Origin: Acanthosepion esculentum
Taxonomy: Eukaryota > Mollusca > Cephalopoda > Sepiida > Sepiidae
Direction: 5' to 3'
DNA: 64,000 nucleotides
NCBI GenBank assembly: GCA_964036315.1
Contig: OZ038488.1
Coordinates: 69,594,342-69,658,341 of the forward strand
Within the stretch, counting starts at the first letter, position 1; each line of letters starts with the position of its first letter. Shown here in pieces: positions 12,570 through 24,360 of this stretch. The notes below the pieces were generated by a model, which was not told the DNA's origin, made no database searches, and worked only from the letters and a program-made list of their open reading frames with translations. The position numbers and the translations under genes were made by a program.

Positions 12570-12815
12570 CTTAACCTTGAGTTCCATTCCAGGCCTTGTA
12601 CAGGGTGAACCTTATAATAGCTGGCCACTCATATTCAAGGATACCCGTCTACTAGGGTAGCTGGCAAATCCCTAAATAATTCAGGCGCTCACTCAGGCAC
12701 ATTTGTGTTTGTTTTTAACCATAGAGCCCACCTATAGTTTATATTTCAACTATGCTGAGCAGTATAAAAAGTCTCCTTCCTGACAAATCAACCATGGTAA
12801 GATTTGAACCCAGGT
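12570..12815 (-). mobile_element. tRNA-derived SINE-like element
   Basis: Read on the minus strand, GGGTTCAAATCTTACCATGG (12792-12811) resembles a tRNA T-arm/B box. The element continues for about 220 bp to a block at 12592-12610 (GGCCTTGTACAGGGTGAAC on plus), which recurs identically at 14321-14339. A degenerate SINE is the likely explanation. The plus-strand right flank is the AT array starting at 12822. Confidence 0.45.
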
Positions 12816-12819
12816 TTCA

Positions 12820-12821
<2 letters not shown>

Positions 12822-12874
<53 letters not shown>
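12822..12874. repeat. (AT)n then (CA)n microsatellite
   Basis: The AT array to 12860 is followed by a CA run. Confidence 0.95.
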
Positions 12875-14830
12875 ATATGTGCATGTTTATATGTTTATCT
12901 TTAGTAGCTTCTTCCCCCCCTCTTCCTTTTTAGTTGCAATATCTCTTCAAGAGCCTATCTGAATAAATATGGCTATCCACGGTTTCCTTTTCTTTAATAT
13001 CTATCAACTGTGAATTGCCATGACTTGAGGATAGTGGTGTGGCTTTCTGGCACACAAACAGTAATCAGATGCCTAGCCACACTGATGAGCTGTGATACAA
13101 CAAAATGTCTGTCTGTGGATGACAATGTGTGTGCATGTGTGTGAAATAAATAAATATATATATATCTCAGACTAATAATAGTAAAATCAGACGAACGAAT
13201 GACAAAAATGTAAAAGAAATTTAAAAAGTTTCTTCTGAGGATGAAACACGTTATGTTGGAGCCCTCTCCCCGACATTTTCTCTTTAAATTAACCATATCA
13301 ACCCCTAGATTAGTAGCAGATATCACAGACCAGCATTGGTGTTTGTACATTGTTATGAATACATGTTTTCAAAAATGTCTGCACTCATACTTAAAGGTTA
13401 TGATACAAAGTTGCACAATACAACAAATTAATATAGACATTTACAAAACTCATTCAGTCTGACCTAAAATAATAATTAGAAGAGGTTCTCAACTAACCTG
13501 TATTTACTGATTTAACTAGCTATTTGTCTTACAGTAGACACTCTTCACAATTAGTTACTTTAGAAAATCTCCAAGTTTGATTTAGCCTTAAGTGAAGACA
13601 GAACTAAATTGCAATGACTCATTAACCATTATCTATATAGTTAATGTATATTTGATGGGGGTAGGGAATATGCCAATGTATGTATAAATACTTGAAACAT
13701 GCTTATCTAAATACTTTCTAATATAAACATGTCACTTGTCAAATCCCTATCATCTGATATCTGGCTTTCTAGAGCTAAGGTCAGTTGTTTGGTTAGGTTA
13801 TCAGATGTCAGAGGTCACAGGGTTAGATTACACAGAAAACACCCAACAAAATACTTCTGACCCACTTACTATACCTTTATTATATCTGCCATCATACCAA
13901 GGAATGATCAAAACAAAAGCAGTAAATGTTAATAAAAGCCTGACTTGACCAATTTTTTGTCAGTTTAAAAAAAGACCCCAGTTTTGTTTGTATCATAGAT
14001 ACAAACACAAACAAGTGTACAAAATCTTTTGAACAAAATTTTAATTGAATTAAAAGAAAGTCAGACTACAGGACATAAAAATGGACCATACCTTCTAAGA
14101 ATGGATGCAAAACTCAAGTTTTCAGCAGTTTTCTCACGTTCAAATTTCCAGAATCCAAAGAACATTCAAATGCAACTACAACACAACCGATTTCTAAGAG
14201 GATGGTCCCCTATCTCTACAATCTTAACCTATTCAAGTCTAGAGTCAATCATTATCTTCCTTATATATCATCATAAATTGTGCCTCTTACTCTGTAACCT
14301 TCTACATTGAGTGGCTCTTGGGCCTTGTACAGGGTGAACATCATTATAAAACAAAACAAGAAAATCACCATAAAATAGAGTGACTTTGACAGGGTTCAAG
14401 TAATGCAAGGTTTGTTTCTTTTGGTACTGACAGAAACAAGATTTTCCTTCAGTTCTTAGAAAATAAAAGGTAGTAAGAAGTATTTTAAGAACATTACTGA
14501 AATAATTGGAAGGCGCCTTTGATTTCAAATGTATTAAAAAACAAAAAACTTTTAAATGTTTCAGTAATCATTTAATTCCCCCAAACCAACCAAGTGCACC
14601 ATATTGAAACTTTGAGACCCCACCCTTTTTGTAGGTGTGTATGTATGTATAAACACACACACAGATTTGTGTATAAATAAAAGCTTTGATGTAAAACAAA
14701 AAGAAAAATTATAAAATATTCTAAGTATGATGACATTAATTTTTTTGTAAATGAAAATTTGAGCAAATATTCCTGTATCTTTCCATCCAATAAATTCCTT
14801 TGCAGAATGCTTTACATTTTTCCTTTTAAA
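12875..14830. other. non-coding stretch with one shared repeat block
   Basis: No gene was recognised. A 19-bp block at 14321-14339 is identical to 12592-12610, so the 14.3 kb area contains part of the same repeat. A short inverted repeat (GTTTGTATC/GATACAAAC) lies at about 13987-14008. The open frames around 13241, 14029 and 14528 do not resemble known proteins. Confidence 0.5.
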
Positions 14831-15380
14831 TCATTCCACTCTAAGCAAGGCAATAATGCTGCTCAGGCACAAGGGATTATGAGATAAAAGAAAAACATTA
14901 TTAAGGAGAAAGGACAATAAAAGAACAGGGTTCAGGAAGACAGAAGATTACAATTAATATTGCATTTAAATTTATGAAGATTGTAAGTGACAGAGAAGCA
15001 AGAACTTGGAAGACAGTTCCATAGGCAAGAAGTACCAGAAAAGAAACTATTTGAATAAAACTTACTGTTACATCAAGCTATTTCAACAGAACATCAAGGA
15101 GATCTAGTTACCAATTTAGTCATATGCTTAAATTCATGCAGTTGAGATACCAAAGAGGAGAGCACATTAGAACTGCCATGAAAATATTTATAGAAAAGAC
15201 AGAGGGAGGCCATGTCACGGCAATGGGAAAGTGACTGAAGTCAAGATGACAGGTCAGAACTTATGGCATTACAGACCCTTTTTTGGATTTTGTCAAGAAT
15301 CTCTACTAGATATATAACAGGAGCACCAAATCAGATATGACAGCAATATGAAAGGTAGATTGGATTTTGTATATTAGTAC
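14831..15380 (-). mobile_element. LINE A, degraded 3' end
   Basis: On plus it begins CACTCTAAGCAAGGCAATAA, the inverted 3' terminus of LINE A. It then follows the copy at 10548: AAAGAACAGGGTTCAGGAAG, the GATTACAATTAATATTGCAT segment and a GCATTTAAATTTATGAAGAT segment. The coding part on minus is heavily broken. This copy extends about 100 bp further upstream than the one at 10548. Confidence 0.7.
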
Positions 15381-15533
15381 CCCAGCATCATTTGTTTGGA
15401 ATAATACTCACTCATACAACAAGAACAATATCAATAAATATAAAGAAATTAGATAAAGATATTTCCACCAGAAGTCAGTGTTCAAGCTCATGTAAAAAAC
15501 AATTTCAAATACTGATTCTCAAAGCAGAAAGTA

Positions 15534-15561
15534 CCCCCCCACACACACACACACACACACA
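15534..15561. repeat. C run plus (CA)n
   Basis: A 7-bp C run is followed by 22 bp of CA. Confidence 0.9.
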
Positions 15562-18228
15562 ATGTGGAAGGCTTGTATCACATTATTTTCATACACATCT
15601 CCAATTTTCAGCCTTGGGCTGAATTTTTGTAAGGAAGAAATATGTTATTTTAAATAAAACTATTGCAAAATTTGGTAAGAATCCAGTGCTAAGAGCATTG
15701 GAATGACATTTAAGATCAAACAGGTGTGGCTTGTTAACCATGGCTTTATATTAAGTATCCCACCTCCAGTCAGTTATTAATCTTGTACATAATACCCAAA
15801 TAGTATAAACATACATCTGTTATACAGATGCTTAATATCTTTGGAAATAGAAGAATCTTTTCCTTGGATTTAATCAGGTAAAATTCTGTTTTTTTATTTA
15901 AAAGAAGAAACAAAAACTTTGCAGAAATGCTGAATCCTTTTGAATTAGAATTAATTCAAGGGACCAGCATTAGTCACACACAAATTAATGCTAGGAATGA
16001 AAATCAAGTTTAGTGCTTTGTTCCAGGGGATACCTGTGATGCAATCTTTGAAAAGACATTATTGGAGTTTGCAAAAAAATGTGTCATGTCAAAATGGTAC
16101 CCAATAATAGCATAATATTGTCAACAACACTTGCATTTATTCTTGACCATTCCCTTTCTTCTTGATTTTCAATACATTAACTATGAACTTACATTATATA
16201 TAAAATAACCCTGTTCTCTCAATAAGACTGACCACTGGCAATTTCTTTCTGCTTTTCAATGTGTAATATGCAAACAGGATGCCAAAACTTCAGTAATTCT
16301 TCCACAGCTCCCAGTTCTTTTAGTATAAAAATATAGTCAAAGCAAAATGGTAAAATAACAGTAAAATGAGTGATCAGTGCTAATAATAACAACCAAAACT
16401 GTATATACTGAGTTTAAATACAATCAGTGCTAACATACATGCATGATTGTTTCATTTTCGTGTTGAGAATTTAGAATTTGCAGTCATGATATATATGTGA
16501 AAGTTTGGAAATACTTGATAAAACTTACCTGTGATATCACAGGTGACATAAACAGTAAGTTGCATAAAAAACTCATGAAAATTCCAAGTCTTGGTTTTAA
16601 ATTAATCATCAAGACCTTTGTGTTTTATATTCAACCATTTTAAAACTCTTGATTAAAAAAATTCTGATAACAAATCTTATAAAATTAAAAAAAAAAAAAA
16701 GCTGCATTTTTTTCTTCAAATTAATTAAGAATAATAATCTGTTCAAAAGGTGAAATATTTAATTTTCTTAGCAATAAATTAAAGGCAAAGAAGATAAACT
16801 ATAGTTGAAGATCTACTAACAATGAAAATTATGTGATATGAATAATATCAAAATCCTCAAAACTTACACTCCAATCTTATTGAATAGACATTTCTATTGC
16901 AAAAGACAAATAGGCAAGATTCTCTGACAAACATTTAGAACAAAGAAAAGTATTAATTTCAAACAATAACCATTTTTTCTCTACAAAATTATTTGCTTTG
17001 TCAGAAAATTAAAAAAAAAAAAATCTGCCATTAGCAAATTAGCTTAATATACTCAATGATTATTTCAAAGGACAAATGATTTTTGATAATGGAACTACTT
17101 ATATCTCTTCTACTTTTTCTAACAAAATCAAGTCACTTCTATTTTCACTTTCATTTTGGCCACATCAGACTCAAAAATTAAAATAATTAAAAAAGAAAAC
17201 AATTATCCCAAAATACAAAACAACATTCACTAATTAGATTTAATTAATTAGAAACTGACATTTCCAGTTTTTCCTTATTGAGCTGTTCAGAGTAAATCAA
17301 GGAATGATTAGTCAATGAAGACCCATCATAGCAAAGGAATGACCGATATAAAGGTAAAATGATAGACATCTGTAAATATGAAATAAATATCAAAACATGC
17401 AATGGACATAGATCTCAAGTTGATCACACTTTTAAACAATGAAGATAAAATAATCATAATAGCCTGAACTGGTTTGCATGTAGGATATTTTTCCTAATCA
17501 GAATAAAGTTCTGTACTTCAACCATTTGATAATCTTTGGATTCCCATCTGTAACTTCTACAGACTCAAGCAACAGTTGACATTTCAGAAGTGCTTGTGAA
17601 TCATATTCTTTCTAGATTTATATCCATAGACAGAAGCTTCAGGTCTAAAGGCCCCAAATCTAAATAACAGCTTTGGAATACTCACTGACAAAGTACCCAA
17701 GGAGAAAAAGGATCAGGTCCAGTTGATTCAAAAATCTGTACACTTATGGATGAAAAGGAAAGAGTTGAATTATGTGATCTAACATTGTCTTCAAGTTTCA
17801 ATGGTGTATATATTCCGGCAAATGTTAATCATAACAAAACTTTACTCATGTGACAAGTTATTAAATTTGAAACAGTTCAGGTTAAAAGTAGAAAGAACCA
17901 CAATGATAATCATGGTCACTTTCTTGAAATGTATTATTTACTTCACCAGGATTTATTGTTTAAATCAACAGAACTGGTTTATATATGTGAGTATATATTG
18001 AAAAAAAAAAAATTCTCTAAGCAAAAATACAATTTTTCTAGTAGAATTTTATTTCCCTAAAATTACAATAATCCATTTTGGAGATTTCACAAATTCTGAT
18101 CACTTTTTATTTTCTACACAAATTATGGCAGAAATTTCCTTCATTAAAAGTTCAGCTATAAAACTGTAATGGTAGAAATTCCTGTCTTCTACAGTAAAAT
18201 AGGCAACTCAATGAAGGTAATATTCTTC

Positions 18229-18230
<2 letters not shown>
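15562..18230. other. AT-rich non-coding stretch
   Basis: 2.7 kb with no recognised gene or element. It contains poly-A tracts (16687-16700, 17010-17022, 18001-18012) and the palindrome at 16527-16544 described separately. Confidence 0.5.
16527..16544. other. perfect 18-bp palindrome with flanking E-box
   Basis: ACCTGTGATATCACAGGT is its own reverse complement, and the right edge plus one base forms CAGGTG, an E-box. A dyad this long could bind a homodimeric regulator, but chance or a hairpin origin is possible. Confidence 0.4.

Positions 18231-18306
<76 letters not shown>
18231..18306. repeat. (GT)38 microsatellite
   Basis: A pure GT array of 76 bp, the longest TG-type repeat in the window. 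The histidine/threonine-repeat open frames over it on minus are artefacts. Confidence 0.99.
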
Positions 18307-18310
<4 letters not shown>

Positions 18311-19484
18311 CCATGTGTCCATGTTGGGAACCATAAAACATTGACCCGGTTCTGCCGGTCATTACAATAAAGCTTAAGCTGAACAAATGGTCAGAATGAA
18401 TTGTCCATAAAAGCAGGCAAATTATAGCAAAAGGAAATTGTTAATTGTTTAATTTTGTGTTGTTAGGCTCTCACATCCATTTGATATGGCTCATTTTTTA
18501 AAAAGAGTGAGAAGTTAAGCCTGTCTGCCCCACGTTCTTTTCAACAAGATTCCAATGCAAAAAAAGAGTTACTGCAAAAAGTAACTATCCATAACAGATC
18601 GGCTAAAACAACAAAATAAAAATTTTCAAAATTTGATTAACTTCTGAAAGTCATAACTTGACAAAATACTTGGAATTAGGGCAATGTTAGATGAGCTCTG
18701 AAATCTTAGTAGGATGGTTTTTACAAAGTTCGATCTACACTGAACATGCCATACTTGTAGCCTTGTGCCAGACTAAACAAAACGTCATCCAAATTTCAGT
18801 ATTACAAAATATTATTAAAATAGTTAATAGAATATTTCGAGTGTTCTAAAAAGCTTTCAAAAGTAAACAAAAAAAAAGGGAGCCAAATTTCATTTTGAGT
18901 CACTGAAAAAAACTGAACAAGTGCAGCAAACAGTCAACTACGAAATGACAAACTACAGTATAATCAAAGATTATGGGAGAGGTCAGAAATTAATATTGGT
19001 TTTGTTTGTTTTGTTTTAAACTTAATTTTTACTTCCCAAATTTCTCTCATTGGATTACTTTTAAGAAGCTTAAAAATGTTTGAGTTGTAAACTTTCAAAG
19101 ATACAAACAAACCTGTAAGAAACTCTGCTCTAATTTATATAATTAGAAATTAATCTTTAACATCACTTACTAAGTTTGGTAAAAGGCAGTAAAGTAAATT
19201 GTTCAGACTGAGAAGCAAAAGGAGTGCTAAAGCACTAGAATGCATTAGAAACAAATAAATCAACAAGCTTTATTAGTGAGGCAAGACACTGGTGGGGAGG
19301 GGGAAGAAATTTACAAATATTTATAACAGATTTTTTTTCTTTTAATAAATTAAAGAATTCAAAAACAGACTAGGTGAGAAAAAATATATATAGTTTTTTG
19401 CTTGAATTTTCCTTAAGCAGTATGAATACTATCAAGCAAGGCAGTAAAGAATAAAGTAATTACAGTAATGTTATGTTCTTCTAT
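18307..19484. other. non-coding stretch with a SINE 1 fragment
   Basis: No gene was recognised. At about 18715-18790 the words GTTCGATCTACACTGAACAT and CTTGTAGCCTTGTGCCAGAC match the B-box region and body of SINE 1 (plus strand). The rest is AT-rich and unremarkable. Confidence 0.5.
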
Positions 19485-20045
19485 TTGCAGTGTTCCTTCA
19501 GGATGTTAGCAAACATGGCTCTCCACAATTTCTTATCCATTGTAGCTCTTAATAAATTTTATCTTGTTATTTCTTCTTAACTCTATTCTAACATCCATTT
19601 ACTGAAGCTCACTAGATAAGTTATGCATTGTTTTCTTCTGTCTCTCTTCAATCTGTCCTGTGAGTATCAGATTATCCAAGCCTTCTTTCCTCATTATGTG
19701 CCCTAGAAATTTCAACTATCTCTTTCTGTTGTCAAGTATAAGTGCTCATTTTGTTTTTGTTTTCTCTAAAACTTCATTGTTGATCACATGTTTGGTTTCT
19801 CATGTTTGATTCATGATATCCTTAGCATCCTTCTGTAGAACTACATTTCTGTTGCTTCAAGTTTCTTCATGTGAGAGGAGATTACCCAGCATTCACAGCC
19901 ATATAGGAGGACTGATGTTATGTAACAGTTCAGTACTCTTTTCCTTGTTTCTAACATTAATACTTTGCTTAGCTTTTGGAAGGCAACTTTCACTATCCCA
20001 ATGTGCCTTTGAATTTCAGTGTCACATTTCATTCTGTTAAAAGAT
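19485..20045 (-). mobile_element. LINE D reverse transcriptase C-terminal fragment
   Basis: The minus strand encodes a non-LTR retrotransposon segment. The clearest block (20032-19841) includes CDTEIQRHIGIVKVAFQ, LNCYITSVLLYGCECW and MKKLEATEM, the region after the polymerase core in many endonuclease-reverse transcriptases. Broken continuation runs down to about 19485. Parallel copies lie at 29875, 49952 and 58390. There is no intact catalytic core, so the copy is dead. Confidence 0.8.
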
Positions 20046-21044
20046 CCTTCTGAGCATTTCTAGTTACAAACTCTAGGAACCTATATTATTTGCAAATAGA
20101 AAGGTTTCTTATTAATGTTAAGAAAATTCAGTGTTTGCATCAATTTGTTTAGGATAAACGGTATAACTATATTTCACCATTGCTATAAAGTACAGAGACA
20201 CACAAAAAGTGACCAATCAATAAGCAGTGTGCAAATTTCTGTATGTGTAGATTATATTTGAGTCTAACATCTCCTCCTCCTCCTCCTCTTTCTGTATATG
20301 TTAATTGAAAAGTTAAGCCTATGAAGTGCACTTACCCATTTATAAAGAGTTAGAATTAACACTGATTACTAACAGAATTAATTTACCTGCAGCAAAATCC
20401 ATGAAGAACTTAATTTTGGCCAGCTTCCAATAAGCTTCTAAATTTTATCAAAGACAAGGAATGTTCTGGCAATCCATGCAAATGAATGCAAAATATTTAT
20501 ACACAAACAATGAAAGTATCTTTCAGTATAAATTTCAATATGTACAATTAACAACAAAAGCACAATAGAAAAATGGAGATTCAAATTTAATCTCATTTTA
20601 AGAAGAAAACATTTCTAACATATTTACTATGACATGACACACATCTTGTGATCTCCGGTGAACATGTGTGCCAATTCCTTGGTTTTATTTAAGGCAATAT
20701 AAATAACCGCAACAACACAGCTAATCTTGGTGTTATTACTTTCATCTTGATTTATAAAACCATTTTTTGTTTTTTTGGTTAAAAAAAAACAAAAACAAAA
20801 AAAATAACTATGATATATTTGTATGTTACATTGCACTATGGAGAAAAATCTGTCAATACCAAGAATTCTTTTTAGTTTAATAAATTCCATTTACCAAAAT
20901 CAAGCACAAGTATTTTTATATGGCAATTTCTAACAGTAACAAAAATATTGGTGGTATTATGTAAAGGTTCAAAAATCCAAGATAACAATGAATATGTTAA
21001 AAATATTTAACAAAAAAAATCACAATTTGGTGTGCACTATGCAG
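20046..21044. other. non-coding stretch
   Basis: No gene was recognised. A short TCC repeat lies at about 20271-20288 and an A-rich block at 20785-20805. Confidence 0.5.
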
Positions 21045-21155
21045 CAATGGTTAGTAAGTTAGTCTTACAGAACATTAATAGAATAACTTCAATCCTCACT
21101 GGGTACCCCATATTTGTAACTTTGCAAGAAACTCAATGAAGCTAAGTAAATAAAT
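21045..21155 (+). mobile_element. tRNA-derived SINE 1 fragment
   Basis: A tRNA-like head (GCAATGGTTAGTAAGTTAGT) is followed by the B-box relative TTCAATCCTCACTGGGTACC and a tail of AAGCTAAGTAAATAAATA. It aligns by eye with 11285 and 61920. Confidence 0.6.
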
Positions 21156-23114
21156 ACACTAAATCACAAATAGTCAATTGTAAATAATAACAGACTGATG
21201 TAAATGATATCAAGAATAGTTGCAACCAACACAAGCTACTAAGAAATGTCTTGAAAATAGAAGCTATTTTAAACATTTTTTAAACACATAAAATCATCAA
21301 AAACCCTAATGTACAAAGGGTGTATATGTCAACAAGCATGCAGATCAATATGTTAGAGTTTGAGATGAAATCTTAATTGTATAAAGTTTAATCAATGTGA
21401 TTAAAAGCAAAGTAATGGGTTATGTACATTGACAAACCAGATTATAATGAAAAATACTTGTTATATAAAATAATTTATTTTCCATTATTAGACTATGGAC
21501 TTACTGAGACAAACTCATAATTTGTTGCTTTGGATTTTTATATAAAATATAAAGAAACCAAATGGAAACTGGCAGTTTCTCATAATGACAGGATAGAGAC
21601 AAAAGAGTAACAAAAACTAATTCCTGATTTTTTAAAAATTCAATGAAAGCTGTTTAAAATGAGTGCAAATGAATTATATATTAAAGTTTCTTTTTTTTTC
21701 TTTTCTTTTTTTCTTTCGCAAATTAACAAAACATTGACAAAGATACATTGGGCCCAAATCTGTTTTGACATTGAAAAATTATCCAAGAAGAGCAAACAGA
21801 AAACATTTTCTTTCAGATTGGTATATGAAGTTCTCATCTTGCAAATGATAATTTTATTGGATGTAGATTGAGGGGCCAAAAGAAAGGAGTGCCAAGACTA
21901 AAGGATTACTACAACAAAGTATTTTTATGAAATTTATTTTTATGTTAACTAATAAGTAATAAAATGATTATTTTGGTACAAGTTGCTCTTCTCTTAACAT
22001 ACTTTCAATATAGTCAATGACATTACATCACCTTTATTAATTTGTTATGTATTAAGTCTCCTCGAGATGGAGAGATAATGATGGTCTGATGGTCTGGATA
22101 AATAGTGGTATATTTGTGTCTTTTTAAAAGAGTTTGTAAAATCCATCTCAGTCATGTAATTAAACAATTATCTTCCTTTTGATTGGATATAAAACAAAAT
22201 ATAAGACTTGCATATACAGCTTACAAAAATATAATGGCAAGAAATGTAAAAAATACTGTAAAAGAAAAACTATTATGAATATAATTTTTAACAAATCACA
22301 TTCATATCACTTTTGGCCCAAACCAGCAAGGCAGCTGAAAATCCAAATGTCCTTAGTTCTTCTCCACTTTTAGACACAACCAAATTAAAAAACTAAAATG
22401 AATATATAAGATTTGCATTGAAAAGAAGAAGAAAAAGAAGCTGTGGATGGGATAATAGATATTAATAATAAAAAGACCAGGAGGAGGGAGTTTTCAGCTA
22501 CAACATGAAAAGCAGAATTTGTCAAGAGAAAGCCATGTGTTGATGTGCAAGAGAAGATTTTTAGTGATTATTTCTCCATCAACCAAACAGTGAGAGATTG
22601 ATGGAAAACACTGTTCTCCACTCTAATTAGTCAGATACTTATCAATAAAAAGCACCAAAGAGATGCCCTGCTTTATACTTAGTGTAGTGGTGTGTGTCGG
22701 GGGGGGGGGGGGTATTAGGTGGAGTAGTGGTAAAGTAGGCCTTCCAGAAATACTTAATTCAAGTATTACTTCTTGAGTTATTGCAAGGGAACATTAATTT
22801 TTGCCTTTTTTTTCCCTTAACTTTTTTTTTTCATTTAAATGCTAAAAGGTAAAAAAATTACTCATTCTTACAACTCCTCCTTATACTCATTACAATTTTT
22901 CTATATAACAAGAAACTCAATATAAATTGTGATAAACAAAAACAAATCAACGTGCCCTTTTAAAATCTTTGCTTTTTAATTCTCTAAAATGTAGGTGCAT
23001 TCATCAGTAGATACATATATTTATATTGATTGCCAGATAGGAAAAATAGCCAATAGATTAGCATATAAACACATGCTTAAACATGATGGATGGGTGGACA
23101 GACAGAGGAAGACA
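21156..23114. other. AT-rich non-coding stretch with a G14 run
   Basis: No gene was recognised. A run of 14 G lies at 22699-22712. Overlapping frames around 21659-21879 come from T-rich composition. Confidence 0.5.
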
Positions 23115-23460
23115 GAGATACGTATGGCAAAGAGAAAAAGAGCAACGCATGGTGAAGAGAGAAAAGGGGTAGCAGAAAGGTGTATGGCAAGAGAGAAAAA
23201 AGGGAGCAGAGTGATGTAGGACAAAGAGACAAAAAGGGGAGCAGAGAGATGTAGGGCAAAAAGACAAAAATGTAGGACAAGGTGAGAAAAAGAGAGATGT
23301 AGGGCAAAGAAAGAAAAAAGGGACAGAGTGATGTATGGTGGAACAGAGAAAACAAGGGGCAGATTATGTATGGCAAAAAAACAGAGGGGCAGTGAGATGT
23401 ATGGTGAAGAGAAAAAGAGGGACAGAGAGAGATATGAAAAGAGAAAAGATGGGAAGATTC
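23115..23460. repeat. A/G-rich minisatellite, unit about 34 bp
   Basis: About eleven degenerate units start with TGTATGGCA or TGTAGGACA and continue with a GAGAAAAAGGGGCAGAGAGA-like half. Some are shortened, for example at 23260-23285. Strong strand asymmetry (purines on plus) leaves long open frames on both strands, including 180 codons on minus. I read these as composition artefacts. Confidence 0.85.
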
Positions 23461-23548
23461 ATGAAGGGATAAAGAAAAAGATGGGTCTAGAGAGATGGAT
23501 TGAGAGAAAATTAGGAGCAAACCTAAAAAATGCAATATAAACATATCA

Positions 23549-23551
<3 letters not shown>

Positions 23552-23584
<33 letters not shown>
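23552..23584. repeat. TA microsatellite
   Basis: About 32 bp of TA downstream of the minisatellite. Confidence 0.95.
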
Positions 23585-23592
<8 letters not shown>

Positions 23593-24129
23593 TATAACCA
23601 TAACATATATAATCAGCACATGAAATTTAATTTAATCTAGCCAATATAGAGAAAGTGCAACAATTTAAAAATAACAGGTGACATGGTGCTTACTCTTAGC
23701 TTCTATCTTACATTACTAGATGTGTAAAATAAATATATAATATGATTGTAATGTGTATCCACATGAACATTTTAGGCTCAATTTTACACACACTGTATGA
23801 AATTAAAAAGGTAAGTTGTTGCAGATAAATATTTAGGAATAAAAGATCACAACACATCAAGTGTTGTAACAATAAAAAGAACATTCACTTTTATTTCACA
23901 ATTACAAATAATAATTTATTGAAAAAGAAAACAGTCAAATATGCCTAAACATGCATGATATAAAAAAGCAATGTAGCTTTATTTATTCAACACAGATGAT
24001 ATAACATTATTTTGAATTACGTGAAGCCTTATCACTTATTATTCATTTTCAACTAATATCTCTTTCATCATAATTTCAGTTGCTATAACTTTCCAGAGCA
24101 TCATTCTATGGACGTTTGTAAACAACATG

Positions 24130-24360
24130 GATCAGAAATAAAGAATAAGCATCCAGTGAGATTTGAACTCACATCCTTTTTTGTCAGAGAGTCTATCTTA
24201 GTGCAACATCTGCCAAATTTACCTAGGGCTTCAATATCTTGACCTCCAGCCAAGGCATATAATATTTTGACACTGTCACAGGTCTTTCTTACATAGTCGG
24301 CCATCAGGAGGGACCTCACAAGTGGAATAAAACCATAGGCCAGTCTTTATCTAGATCCGG
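24130..24360 (-). mobile_element. tRNA-derived SINE 3
   Basis: On minus, GTGAGTTCAAATCTCACTGG (24172-24153) is a good T-arm-like B box preceded by a tRNA-like stretch. About 150 bp lying beyond it, to 24360, includes a CGGATCTAGATAAAGACTGG block. It is compact, less AT-rich than its surroundings and lies on the same strand as a 72-codon accidental open frame. Confidence 0.5.

Noticed and set aside
18152..18386. His-Thr repeat open frames on minus
   Set aside because: They are translations of the GT array.
23077..23619. 180-codon minus-strand open frame
   Set aside because: It coincides with a purine-rich minisatellite and a TA array. The Ser/Phe/Leu/Pro-rich repeats and the Tyr-Ile run follow from the repeat composition.
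24101..24319. 72-codon minus-strand frame (reads MADYVRKTCDSVKILYALAG...)
   Set aside because: It lies wholly within a tRNA-derived SINE with a B-box-like element, so coding is probably accidental.
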